From an uncultured Thermomicrobiales bacterium (GTDB lineage: Bacteria; Chloroflexota; Chloroflexia; Thermomicrobiales; UBA6265), in assembly GCA_902806395.1 (NCBI GenBank), contig CADCWH010000118.1, forward strand, positions 1 through 6,460: DNA of 6,460 bases, written 5' to 3'. The notes below the pieces were generated by a model. It saw nothing but the letters and a program-made list of their open reading frames with translations, did no database searches and was not told where the DNA came from. Both the position numbers and the translations under genes were made by a program. Shown here piece after piece: positions 1-5,251 of this stretch; the first letter of the stretch is position 1; each line of letters starts with the position of its first letter.

Positions 1-53
1 ACGACCGCTGTCCAAGCGCATCCGAGAGGTCCGAAGATGACCCCTGAACAGCC

Positions 54-1094
54 TTAGGCCGGTGGGGACGCGGCGGGAGATGCCACCGGAGAGGAATTCG
101 GGGTGATGCCCATCTCCTCAAAATACCGGATCGCACCGGGGTGGAACGGGATCGGTGAATTCCGCGACGCATTCTCCAAGGTGAGATTCCGAGCCTCGGG
201 GTGAACAGTCACCAGCTCCGGTTGGTTCTCCAGCATCACCCGGACCACGTCGTACGCCAGTTGCTCGTCGAACTCGGCCCCGACGACCAGGAGAGTCGGC
301 ACGACCACGACATCGACCGCTTCGTCCTGTCCGGGGTACGTCCCGCCTGGGATCGTCTCGGTCGAGTAGAAGCCACCGTAGCGTTCGCGGAGCCCGTCGG
401 TCAGGTCGGCATTGCCGACCAGCTTCAAGGCGATATTCGGCGTGGCGCCCAGGTCGGTCACTGCCCCGGTGGGCAGACCACCAGACCAGAAGAAGGCGTC
501 GAGGCGGCGATCCTTGATCGCGGCGGCCGACTCCGCGGCCCCTAGCTGCTCGCGCTCGATATCGGTTTCCGGGTTCAAGCCCGCGGCTTCCAGCATTCGG
601 TTGGCGATGATTTCGGTCCCGCTGCCCGGCGCACCGGTCGAGACGCGCTTGCCGCGGAGGTCCGCCACGCTGTTGATGCCCGCATCATCGGTCGTGACGA
701 CGTGGGTGTAATTGTTGTAGAGCGTCGCCAGGGCGAGGGCCTCGATCGGGGCCTCGAACGGGGCGTTCCCCTCCACGGCATCGAAGGCCGTATCTCCGAG
801 GACGAACGCCAAGTCCGCGTCACCGGACTCGATCAGGAGCATGTTATCGACCGAAGCGGCGGTGACTTCAGCCGTGACCTCGATGTCGTCAATGTTGTCC
901 GAGAGGATGTTCGCGAGACCACCGCCGTAGGGGTAGTAGACGCCGCCGGTGCCACCTGTCGCAATCGAGAGGCGAGTCTGGGCCGCGACGCCCCCGACCT
1001 GCGAGGCCAGGACGATGGCGACGATCGCCAGGCTAAAGATGGAGCCGAGGCCCCGGCGAGTCCGTCGTTGACCTCGGCGTCGTGCGCTGGTCAT
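54..1094 (-). CDS. TAXI-family TRAP transporter solute-binding protein
   Basis: This is the extracytoplasmic substrate-binding component of a TRAP-type (tripartite ATP-independent) transporter of the TAXI subgroup, 346 residues. It would capture an organic acid or amino acid outside the membrane and hand it to a fused-membrane TRAP permease; the substrate cannot be read from sequence. An Arg-rich n-region (residues 4-14) and a hydrophobic stretch (17-33) form a signal peptide, with likely cleavage after VAA at residue 38. The family hallmark IATGGTGGVYYPYGGGLA follows at 44-61. Further family-like segments are LRGKRVSTGAPGSGTE (146-161) and the domain-II stretch around DAFFWSGGLPTGAV (199-212). 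The tail SSPVASPAASPPA (334-346) is low-complexity and probably disordered. The ATG at 1092-1094 follows a strong Shine-Dalgarno GAGGGAGGG (1103-1111, 8-nt spacing). No permease is visible; the partner may begin just past the left edge, since the stop is 53 bases from the window end. Family call is firm, substrate unknown. Confidence 0.93.
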   Translation of the reverse strand: MTSARRRGQRRTRRGLGSIFSLAIVAIVLASQVGGVAAQTRLSIATGGTGGVYYPYGGGLANILSDNIDDIEVTAEVTAASVDNMLLIESGDADLAFVLGDTAFDAVEGNAPFEAPIEALALATLYNNYTHVVTTDDAGINSVADLRGKRVSTGAPGSGTEIIANRMLEAAGLNPETDIEREQLGAAESAAAIKDRRLDAFFWSGGLPTGAVTDLGATPNIALKLVGNADLTDGLRERYGGFYSTETIPGGTYPGQDEAVDVVVVPTLLVVGAEFDEQLAYDVVRVMLENQPELVTVHPEARNLTLENASRNSPIPFHPGAIRYFEEMGITPNSSPVASPAASPPA

Positions 1095-1112
1095 CCTGTC
1101 AGCCCTCCCTCA

Positions 1113-1130
1113 GCTGGCGAAGATGCCAGC
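1113..1130 (-). promoter_or_regulatory. Leader hairpin next to the ribosome binding site of the TAXI gene
   Basis: A perfect 6-bp stem GCTGGC/GCCAGC with a 6-nt loop (ATCTTC on the minus strand) lies directly upstream of the GAGGGAGGG ribosome binding site at 1103-1111. In the mRNA it would form right next to the initiation region. It has no U-tract, so it is not an intrinsic terminator. It may affect translation or mRNA stability, or it may be chance in GC-rich DNA. Confidence 0.3.
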
Positions 1131-1141
1131 CTCACGCGGCA

Positions 1142-1160
1142 CGGATTCCCCAGGAATCCG
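1142..1160. repeat. 19-bp palindrome in the TAXI gene leader
   Basis: CGGATTCC-CCA-GGAATCCG is a perfect 8-bp inverted repeat with a 3-nt centre, 47 bases upstream of the TAXI start codon. Its symmetry and position suit either an operator for a dimeric regulator or an mRNA leader hairpin. There is no T-run on either side, so it is not a classical terminator. No matching regulator gene is present in the window. Its role is inferred only from position and symmetry. Confidence 0.4.
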
Positions 1161-1372
1161 GTCCCTCCCGCACGGAAGGTATCGCGTAGGAAACCACGAG
1201 ATGCCAGTAGGCGCAACCGTCAATGGCAACTTCCGGCCCACCTTGTCCGGACCTCTCCATACGCGTCGGGGTTACGCGCCAGCTGCACTCTAGAATGGGA
1301 TGAGGTGTCCGTTAGATCGACGTTCCGGATTGCAAGCGGGAGGACCAGAGGAGCGTGTACCAAGGGGGGAGG

Positions 1373-1418
1373 GCCAGCTGCCCGCCATCTTCCGTTTCGG
1401 CGTTGGCCGGGCAGTGGC
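1373..1418. repeat. Bulged inverted repeat, 11-bp stem
   Basis: GCCA, a single unpaired g, then CTGCCCG (1373-1384) pairs with CGGGCAGTGGC (1408-1418) across a 23-nt loop, giving an 11-bp stem with one bulge. The loop contains a small CCG-TTT-CGG hairpin at 1392-1400. Neither side has a T-tract, which argues against a rho-independent terminator. It could be a member of a dispersed repeat family, a structured RNA element or chance; only one copy is visible in the window. Confidence 0.35.
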
Positions 1419-1473
1419 GTGACTGGGGCAGACCGGGTGAAGCGGAGGAACGGCTGACTTGACGTTCACGACC

Positions 1474-1490
1474 GGGTCTATTGTTGACCC
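1474..1490. repeat. Short inverted repeat GGGTC-N7-GACCC
   Basis: GGGTC, a 7-nt AT-richer centre TATTGTT, then GACCC. It lies 9 nt downstream of a TTGACG (1459-1464), which resembles a -35 box. The possible -10 box within the centre (TATTGT) is only 14 nt from it, too short for a normal spacer. It may be an operator half-site pair; support is weak. Confidence 0.2.
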
Positions 1491-1775
1491 CCCTGCCCCG
1501 CGTCCGAACGTTGACGCTTTCCACGGTCTCTAGCCGGCCGTGATCGTGTTGGTGTCGGATCTCATCCGCGCCGCCGCCTGGCAGATCATCCGGAGTGCCG
1601 GGATCTGCTGACAGACGCTGATCGGACAGCCTTCCTTACCGAGGCGGACTGGGAGAATGTTCGCCGCTGCGGGATCAGGGAGGCGGGTGGGTGGCCCACC
1701 CGGACGCACACCGGTCACCCCCCCGGCCACGGCGCTCTACCCAGGTTCCCGGACCGAACGGATCTCCCCCGGACG

Positions 1776-1928
1776 ACCGAGGGCGAATGGGACGAGTTCG
1801 ACACCCTCGCCGCCTGGGTGTCGTAGGACAGGACGCTGTTCGGGCTCGACTCGTTCGAAGCCCTGAACGAAGACGAACTGACCCACTTCGAGGCATTTGC
1901 AAAGGAGCCCCACGTGGACGACCGCTAG
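1776..1928 (+). pseudogene. Decayed coding remnant with an internal TAG
   Basis: The frame from 1776 to 1928 reads like real protein: TEGEWDEFDTLAAWVS, then a TAG stop at 1824-1826, then FGLDSFEALNEDELTHFEA and a short tail ending at the TAG of 1926-1928. Third codon positions are mostly G or C on both sides of the internal stop, and the composition (acidic, aromatic and Leu residues, little Pro/Arg) differs from the random frames around it. No usable start codon follows the internal stop, so I read this as the 3' end of a gene broken by a nonsense mutation, for example CAG to TAG. The same frame stays open upstream to 1515 and includes another coding-like piece, AFLTEADWENVRR (about 1626-1664), but the DNA between the two pieces does not read convincingly and may hold frameshifts. 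I do not recognise the family. Confidence 0.45.
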
Positions 1929-2124
1929 GCCGGTTTGGGGCATGGTGAGCGGATAAACAGAAGGTGTTACGGAGGCGGTCGCAACGGTTCCGCTCTCGAA
2001 CAGTCCGAGTCTATGCGGCTTCATTGCAGTGCAGTGGTGTTGCGGTCGAAACGGAGGGGTCAAGTGGGGTAGGAGGGACGTAGTCGCCGTCGCGCGTCGG
2101 CGCGTCCGTGGGCTGTGACATACT

Positions 2125-2138
2125 GGAGGAGAGGAGGG
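2125..2138 (+). promoter_or_regulatory. Purine-rich ribosome binding site of nfeD
   Basis: A GGAGGAGAGGAGGG tract ends 7 nt before the GTG at 2146-2148. It holds two overlapping Shine-Dalgarno cores and decides the GTG start over the in-frame ATG at 2185, which has no such site. Confidence 0.75.
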
Positions 2139-2145
2139 CTGGACC

Positions 2146-3654
2146 GTGAAACGGGATGGATCGCAGCCCTGCCGAGGTCGACGAATGGACGCCTCGGCGA
2201 CGCCGCACCGCAATTTCCCCGTCAGGCCGGCTCTACTGGCCGCCCTTGGGATGGTGCTCGCCACCGTTTGCCGAGGCGCGCCACTCGCCGCGCAGACAGC
2301 GGTGGACGCCCGGCCGGTCCACGTCGTCTCCATCACGGGCTCGATCGACTTGGGACTAGCGCCCTACCTCGAACGCGCGATTGACGAAGCGGAAGCGGCG
2401 GACGCGTTAGCCCTCATCTTGGAGATCGACACCCCCGGTGGTCGGCTCGACGCCGTGCTGAAGATGCAGGATGCCCTACTGGACGCCGATATCACAACCA
2501 TTGCGTTCATCAACCGGACAGCGTTCTCCGCCGGAGCCCTCATTGCTATAGCCTCCGAGGAGATCTACATGGTTCCCGGGGCGGTGATGGGTGCGGCGAC
2601 CCCCGTCGACGGGGCTGGGGAGACGGCGAGCGAGAAGGTAGTCTCGGCGGTCCGGAAGACATTCAAAACGACCGCCGAAGTCCGTGGGCGTGATCCCCTC
2701 GTGGCGGAGGCGATGGTCGATCCCAACGTCGTGATCGACGGCCTGGTTGGATCTGGCGAGTTGCTGACACTGACCACATCCGAGGCGACTGCCTGGGGCT
2801 ACGCCGATGGGGTGGTCGCCGACCGCGCGGGGCTCCTCCAGGCTGCGGGCCTCACCGGCGCCGAGGTCACGGAGGTCTCGCCGGGACCCGCAGAGCGGTT
2901 CGTGCGCCTCATCACCGATCCCGTGTTCGCCTCGATCCTCATTACTGCGGCGATCCTGCTCATCATCGGTGACCTCTTCGTCGGCGGCTTCGGCGTCATC
3001 GGCAGCCTCGGCTTGGTGTTCCTCGCCGCCTTCTTCTGGGGGCACATGCTCGCCGGGTTGGCCGGGTGGGAAGACATCGCACTCGTCCTACTTGGGCTGA
3101 TTCTTCTCGGGGCGGAGGTCTTTGTCGTCCCGGGTTTCGGAGTGGCCGGCATCCTGGGACTGGGCGCCCTTGCGGCCGGCTTGTGGCTCGCGATGGTGAA
3201 CCGGGAGTTCGGGACGCCGGAGGCGTCGGAGCGGGCCGGCTGGTCAGTCGCCGCGGCGTTGCTCGCCGCGGTCGTCGGAACGGTTGCGCTGTTTGCATTC
3301 CTGCCTCGCCTTCGGACCGCTGGTGGTCTGGTGCTCCAAACGCAAGTTGGCATTGGTACGCCGGGGCAAACACGGCCACCGGGCCGGTGGCTTCGCTGGT
3401 TTGGGGGCGGCGCCGAGCTCGAGTTGCCGCCTGAACGTGCGCCACACGTCCCCTGGTCGCCGCGCGAGCCACCATTGGCCGGCATGAGCGGTGTGGCACT
3501 GTCGGATCTCCGACCGAGCGGGAAAGCCATGATCCAAGGCCGTGAGATCGATGTGGTCACCACTGGCGAGTACATCACGGCCGGCGAGACGATCACGGTC
3601 GTCGTGGACGAGGGATACCGCCGGATCGTCCGCCGAGTCGAGCCCGTCGCCTGA
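2146..3654 (+). CDS. nfeD: NfeD long-form membrane-bound serine protease
   Basis: This 502-residue protein is a long-form NfeD (ClpP-class membrane serine protease with an OB-fold tail), the usual partner of SPFH/flotillin proteins. An N-terminal signal sequence spans about 27-50, with a cleavage-like LAA before Q50. The ClpP/SppA-like protease domain covers about 56-250 and contains IDTPGGRLDAV (94-104), the likely nucleophile S128 in TAFSAGA, and the likely general base K164 in ASEKVV. This matches the Ser-Lys dyad known from archaeal 1510-N. Five hydrophobic segments follow (about 260-275, 280-298, 310-328, 331-350, 366-387). A Pro/Arg/Trp-rich linker of about 55 residues (390-445) precedes the OB-fold NfeD domain (446-500), which shows GMSGVALSDLRPSGKAMI and the ITAGETITVVVDEGYRRIV pattern. 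The family role is processing or quality control of membrane proteins and scaffolding with flotillin; the substrate here is unknown. The stop is 33 nt before floA, so the two are almost certainly cotranscribed. Confidence 0.93.
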   Translation: MKRDGSQPCRGRRMDASATPHRNFPVRPALLAALGMVLATVCRGAPLAAQTAVDARPVHVVSITGSIDLGLAPYLERAIDEAEAADALALILEIDTPGGRLDAVLKMQDALLDADITTIAFINRTAFSAGALIAIASEEIYMVPGAVMGAATPVDGAGETASEKVVSAVRKTFKTTAEVRGRDPLVAEAMVDPNVVIDGLVGSGELLTLTTSEATAWGYADGVVADRAGLLQAAGLTGAEVTEVSPGPAERFVRLITDPVFASILITAAILLIIGDLFVGGFGVIGSLGLVFLAAFFWGHMLAGLAGWEDIALVLLGLILLGAEVFVVPGFGVAGILGLGALAAGLWLAMVNREFGTPEASERAGWSVAAALLAAVVGTVALFAFLPRLRTAGGLVLQTQVGIGTPGQTRPPGRWLRWFGGGAELELPPERAPHVPWSPREPPLAGMSGVALSDLRPSGKAMIQGREIDVVTTGEYITAGETITVVVDEGYRRIVRRVEPVA

Positions 3655-3687
3655 CGCACATCATCCCATCACCCTAGAGGAGATCGT

Positions 3688-4635
3688 ATGGATATCAGCA
3701 GCATCACGCTCCTTGTCACCTTGGCAATCATCGCCGTGCTCTTCGTGTTCTTCCTCTACTTCGTGCCGGTCGGTCTGTGGATCACGGCAATTTTCTCCGG
3801 CGTCCGCGTGGGACTCGGTACGCTCATCGGGATGCGGCTCCGCAAGGTCAACCCAAATGACATTGTCCGGCCATACATCAGCGCCTCGAAGGCCGGGATG
3901 CCGCTGGACGTGGGTCAAATGGAGGCGCACCATCTCGCCGGAGGTAACGTCGGACGGGTGGTCCAGGCGTTGATCTCTGCGGACCGCGCCAATATCGATC
4001 TGCCCTGGAAGCGCGCCACGGCCATTGATTTGGCGGGCCGGGACGTGTTGGAGGCGGTCCAGGTAAGTGTCAATCCAAAGGTGATCCAGACGCCCCGGGT
4101 AGCGGCGGTCGCCAAGGATGGTATCCAGGTGATCGCGGTGGCGCGGGTCACCGTGCGCGCCAATATTGAGCGGCTCGTCGGCGGTGCGGGTGAAGAGACG
4201 ATCATCGCCCGCGTCGGCGAGGGGACCGTCTCCTCGATCGGCTCTGCGGCGAGCCACAAGACTGTTCTGGAGAATCCGGACGCAATCTCGCGGCACGTGC
4301 TGGATCGGGGCCTGGACGCGGGCACTGCTTATGAGATCTTGTCGATCGACATCGCCGATGTCGATGTCGGGCGGAATATCGGAGCGGAGCTGCAGACGGA
4401 CCAAGCCGAGGCCGACAAGAAGATTGCCCAAGCCAAGGCTGAGGAACGACGTGCGATGGCCGTCGCCCTAGAGCAGGAGATGCGCGCTAGAGTCGTGGAG
4501 GCCGAAACGCAGGTGCCGCTCGCACTCGCCGACGCCTTCCGCAGCGGTCGTCTTGGCGTGATGGATCACTACCGTATGGAGAACTTGCAGTCCGACACGC
4601 GGATGCGCTCGTCGCTCGCGGGTGAGGACGGATAA
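3688..4635 (+). CDS. floA: Flotillin-like protein FloA
   Basis: FloA is an SPFH-family scaffold that assembles in functional membrane microdomains. The 315-residue protein starts with a re-entrant or hairpin hydrophobic region (about 5-36), then [20 protein letters not shown] (41-60), which matches the conserved FloA membrane-proximal segment. The SPFH core includes [20 protein letters not shown] (81-100), [20 protein letters not shown] (112-131), [17 protein letters not shown] (156-172) and [20 protein letters not shown] (212-231). An Ala/Glu-rich coiled coil (about 234-282, [20 protein letters not shown]) drives oligomerisation. The C terminus is a short polar tail. Compared with my recollection of Bacillus FloA (about 331 residues), a heptad of the EMRARV type in the coiled coil is present once instead of twice, and the tail is shorter. 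The start is set by AGAGGAG (3676-3682), 5 nt upstream. Its position directly behind nfeD is the classic arrangement. Confidence 0.96.
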   Translation: MDISSITLLVTLAIIAVLFVFFLYFVPVGLWITAIFSGVRVGLGTLIGMRLRKVNPNDIVRPYISASKAGMPLDVGQMEAHHLAGGNVGRVVQALISADRANIDLPWKRATAIDLAGRDVLEAVQVSVNPKVIQTPRVAAVAKDGIQVIAVARVTVRANIERLVGGAGEETIIARVGEGTVSSIGSAASHKTVLENPDAISRHVLDRGLDAGTAYEILSIDIADVDVGRNIGAELQTDQAEADKKIAQAKAEERRAMAVALEQEMRARVVEAETQVPLALADAFRSGRLGVMDHYRMENLQSDTRMRSSLAGEDG

Positions 4636-4669
4636 CCATGCCCCGAACTGCACGACGAGAGGCGAGTCA

Positions 4670-4984
4670 ATGAGCATCCGTCGGACCCTGACCGGGATGA
4701 TGAACGAGGCGCTCGAATCGGCGCGTCCACCGCTTCCGAGCGAGGAGGTCCCGGTTAACCCCCTGAGGCGACTCACTCCGCCGTCGGAGCCAACACCGAC
4801 GGACGAGCAGCGTCCCGCGCGCCGCCCGGCGGCTCCGACCGTACCGTCAACGAGGCGGTCCGCGGAGGTGCGGCGTGCCGAGGTGCTGACAGCGTTGTCC
4901 TCACGCGCCGGCGTGCGGCAAGCACTGGTGCTACAGGAGATCCTCGGCCCGCCGAGGTCCATGCGCGGTTTGGACGTCGACTGA
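4670..4984 (+). CDS. Uncharacterised 104-residue protein, third gene of the nfeD-floA operon
   Basis: I do not recognise a named family. The chosen start ATG (4670-4672) has GAGAGG (4657-4662) 7 nt upstream and gives a 34-nt gap after floA; the frame is open further upstream, but that would overlap floA without a ribosome binding site. The protein has three parts. Residues 1-18 (SIRRTLTGMMNEALES) look like an amphipathic helix. Residues 19-63 are Pro/Arg/Glu-rich with no hydrophobic core, probably disordered. Residues 64-104 form a helical C terminus, with AEVLTALSSRAGVRQALVLQ (69-88 region) running into EILGPPRSMRG. There is no signal peptide or transmembrane segment, so it should be cytoplasmic or peripheral at the membrane. 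In Bacillus the floA locus also carries a small third gene, yqfB; I see no basis to equate the two. A role as partner of NfeD/FloA is inferred from position only. Codon use resembles the neighbours, so the ORF is likely real. Confidence 0.72.
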   Translation: MSIRRTLTGMMNEALESARPPLPSEEVPVNPLRRLTPPSEPTPTDEQRPARRPAAPTVPSTRRSAEVRRAEVLTALSSRAGVRQALVLQEILGPPRSMRGLDVD

Positions 4985-5021
4985 ATGCGGTCATGGAAAC
5001 GAGGTAACCGTTCGGTGTCGC

Positions 5022-5198
5022 ATGGACCCTAATGCCGCGAACGTGCTGGAGTGGACCGCACCGCAGGACCAGACCGTCGCACACGTTGGCTCTTCCTCGG
5101 CGGTCGGTGGTCGGCAGTCCGTCACGCGAGGAGTAGAAGCAATGACATGTGGGCAATTCCTCGGCCGGGAGCTCAAGCTGGCGCGGTTTGAGTGGTAG
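5022..5198 (+). CDS. Possible small ORF in the convergent region, 58 residues or less
   Basis: An ORF starting ATG (5022) and ending TAG (5196-5198) would encode 58 residues beginning MDPNAANVLEWTAPQ. The 5' start lacks a good ribosome binding site. An in-frame ATG at 5142 has GAGGAG (5128-5133) 8 nt upstream and would give only 18 residues, MTCGQFLGRELKLARFEW. The GRELKLAR piece resembles the first helix of many Xre-type helix-turn-helix proteins, but the rest of such a domain does not follow in any frame I read, so it may be a truncated remnant. A 6-bp pairing TCCTCG (5094-5099) with CGAGGA (5127-5132) could cover the ribosome binding site. I see no recognisable family and would not call this a gene without expression data. 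Confidence 0.22.
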   Translation: MDPNAANVLEWTAPQDQTVAHVGSSSAVGGRQSVTRGVEAMTCGQFLGRELKLARFEW

Positions 5199-5217
5199 CC
5201 ACTACACGGCTCACCGT
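5191..5217. other. Two adjacent small hairpins between convergent genes
   Basis: AGTGG-TAG-CCACT (5191-5203) and ACGG-CTCA-CCGT (5206-5217) sit side by side between the nfeD operon and the stop of the transporter gene at 5252. Their location fits a bidirectional transcription end, but the stems are short (5 and 4 bp) and no T-tract follows on either strand. I found no better terminator between 4985 and 5251. Confidence 0.2.
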
Positions 5218-5251
5218 CGGGTCCGATTTCCTCCGAGGGACCTCTCCGATA

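Larger units (their letters stand above)
1095..2145. other. 1-kb region without an intact gene
   Basis: This gap separates the divergent TAXI gene and the nfeD-floA operon, so promoters for both should lie within it. The reading frames between about 1160 and 1600 do not read like protein on either strand: they are Arg/Pro/Ser-rich and look like shadows of GC-rich DNA. What can be pointed to is the leader hairpins of the TAXI gene, a bulged inverted repeat at 1373-1418, a short inverted repeat at 1474-1490 and a decayed coding stretch ending at 1928. I see no convincing sigma-70 promoter with both boxes. An extended -10-like TGACATACT occurs at 2116-2124 just before the nfeD ribosome binding site, but it has no -35 partner and would leave almost no leader. 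Confidence 0.6.

Noticed and set aside
1..21. Possible start of a TRAP permease on the minus strand (ATG at 19-21, MRLDSGR)
   Set aside because: Only seven codons are visible and there is no good ribosome binding site, so it cannot be supported, although a permease here would make biological sense.
702..1457. 251-residue plus-strand reading frame opposite and beyond the TAXI gene
   Set aside because: Its first half is the antisense of a clear gene and its second half is Arg/Ser/Pro-rich with no domain; a GC-driven shadow frame.
1459..1517. Three TTGAC occurrences (1459, 1485 and 1512) as a possible repeated binding site or -35 boxes
   Set aside because: Spacing is irregular, flanks differ, and no -10 box lies at the right distance from any of them.
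1945..1956. GTGAGCGGATAA, identical to part of the E. coli lac operator
   Set aside because: Only one half of the operator matches, the other half-site is missing, and no LacI-type gene or sugar operon is nearby. Most likely chance.
2085..2102. CGCCG/CGGCG hairpin upstream of nfeD
   Set aside because: Five GC pairs around a CG-rich loop arise easily in DNA of this composition, and there is no T-tract.
2116..2124. Extended -10-like TGACATACT before nfeD
   Set aside because: No -35 element at a suitable distance, and transcription would begin almost at the ribosome binding site; too weak to call a promoter.
1737..2336. 199-residue minus-strand reading frame across the nfeD start
   Set aside because: It overlaps the strongly supported NfeD signal region and the coding remnant, and its composition is that of an antisense shadow.
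2799..3659. 286-residue minus-strand reading frame inside nfeD
   Set aside because: Entirely antisense to NfeD, Arg/Ser/Pro/Thr-rich, without a plausible domain.
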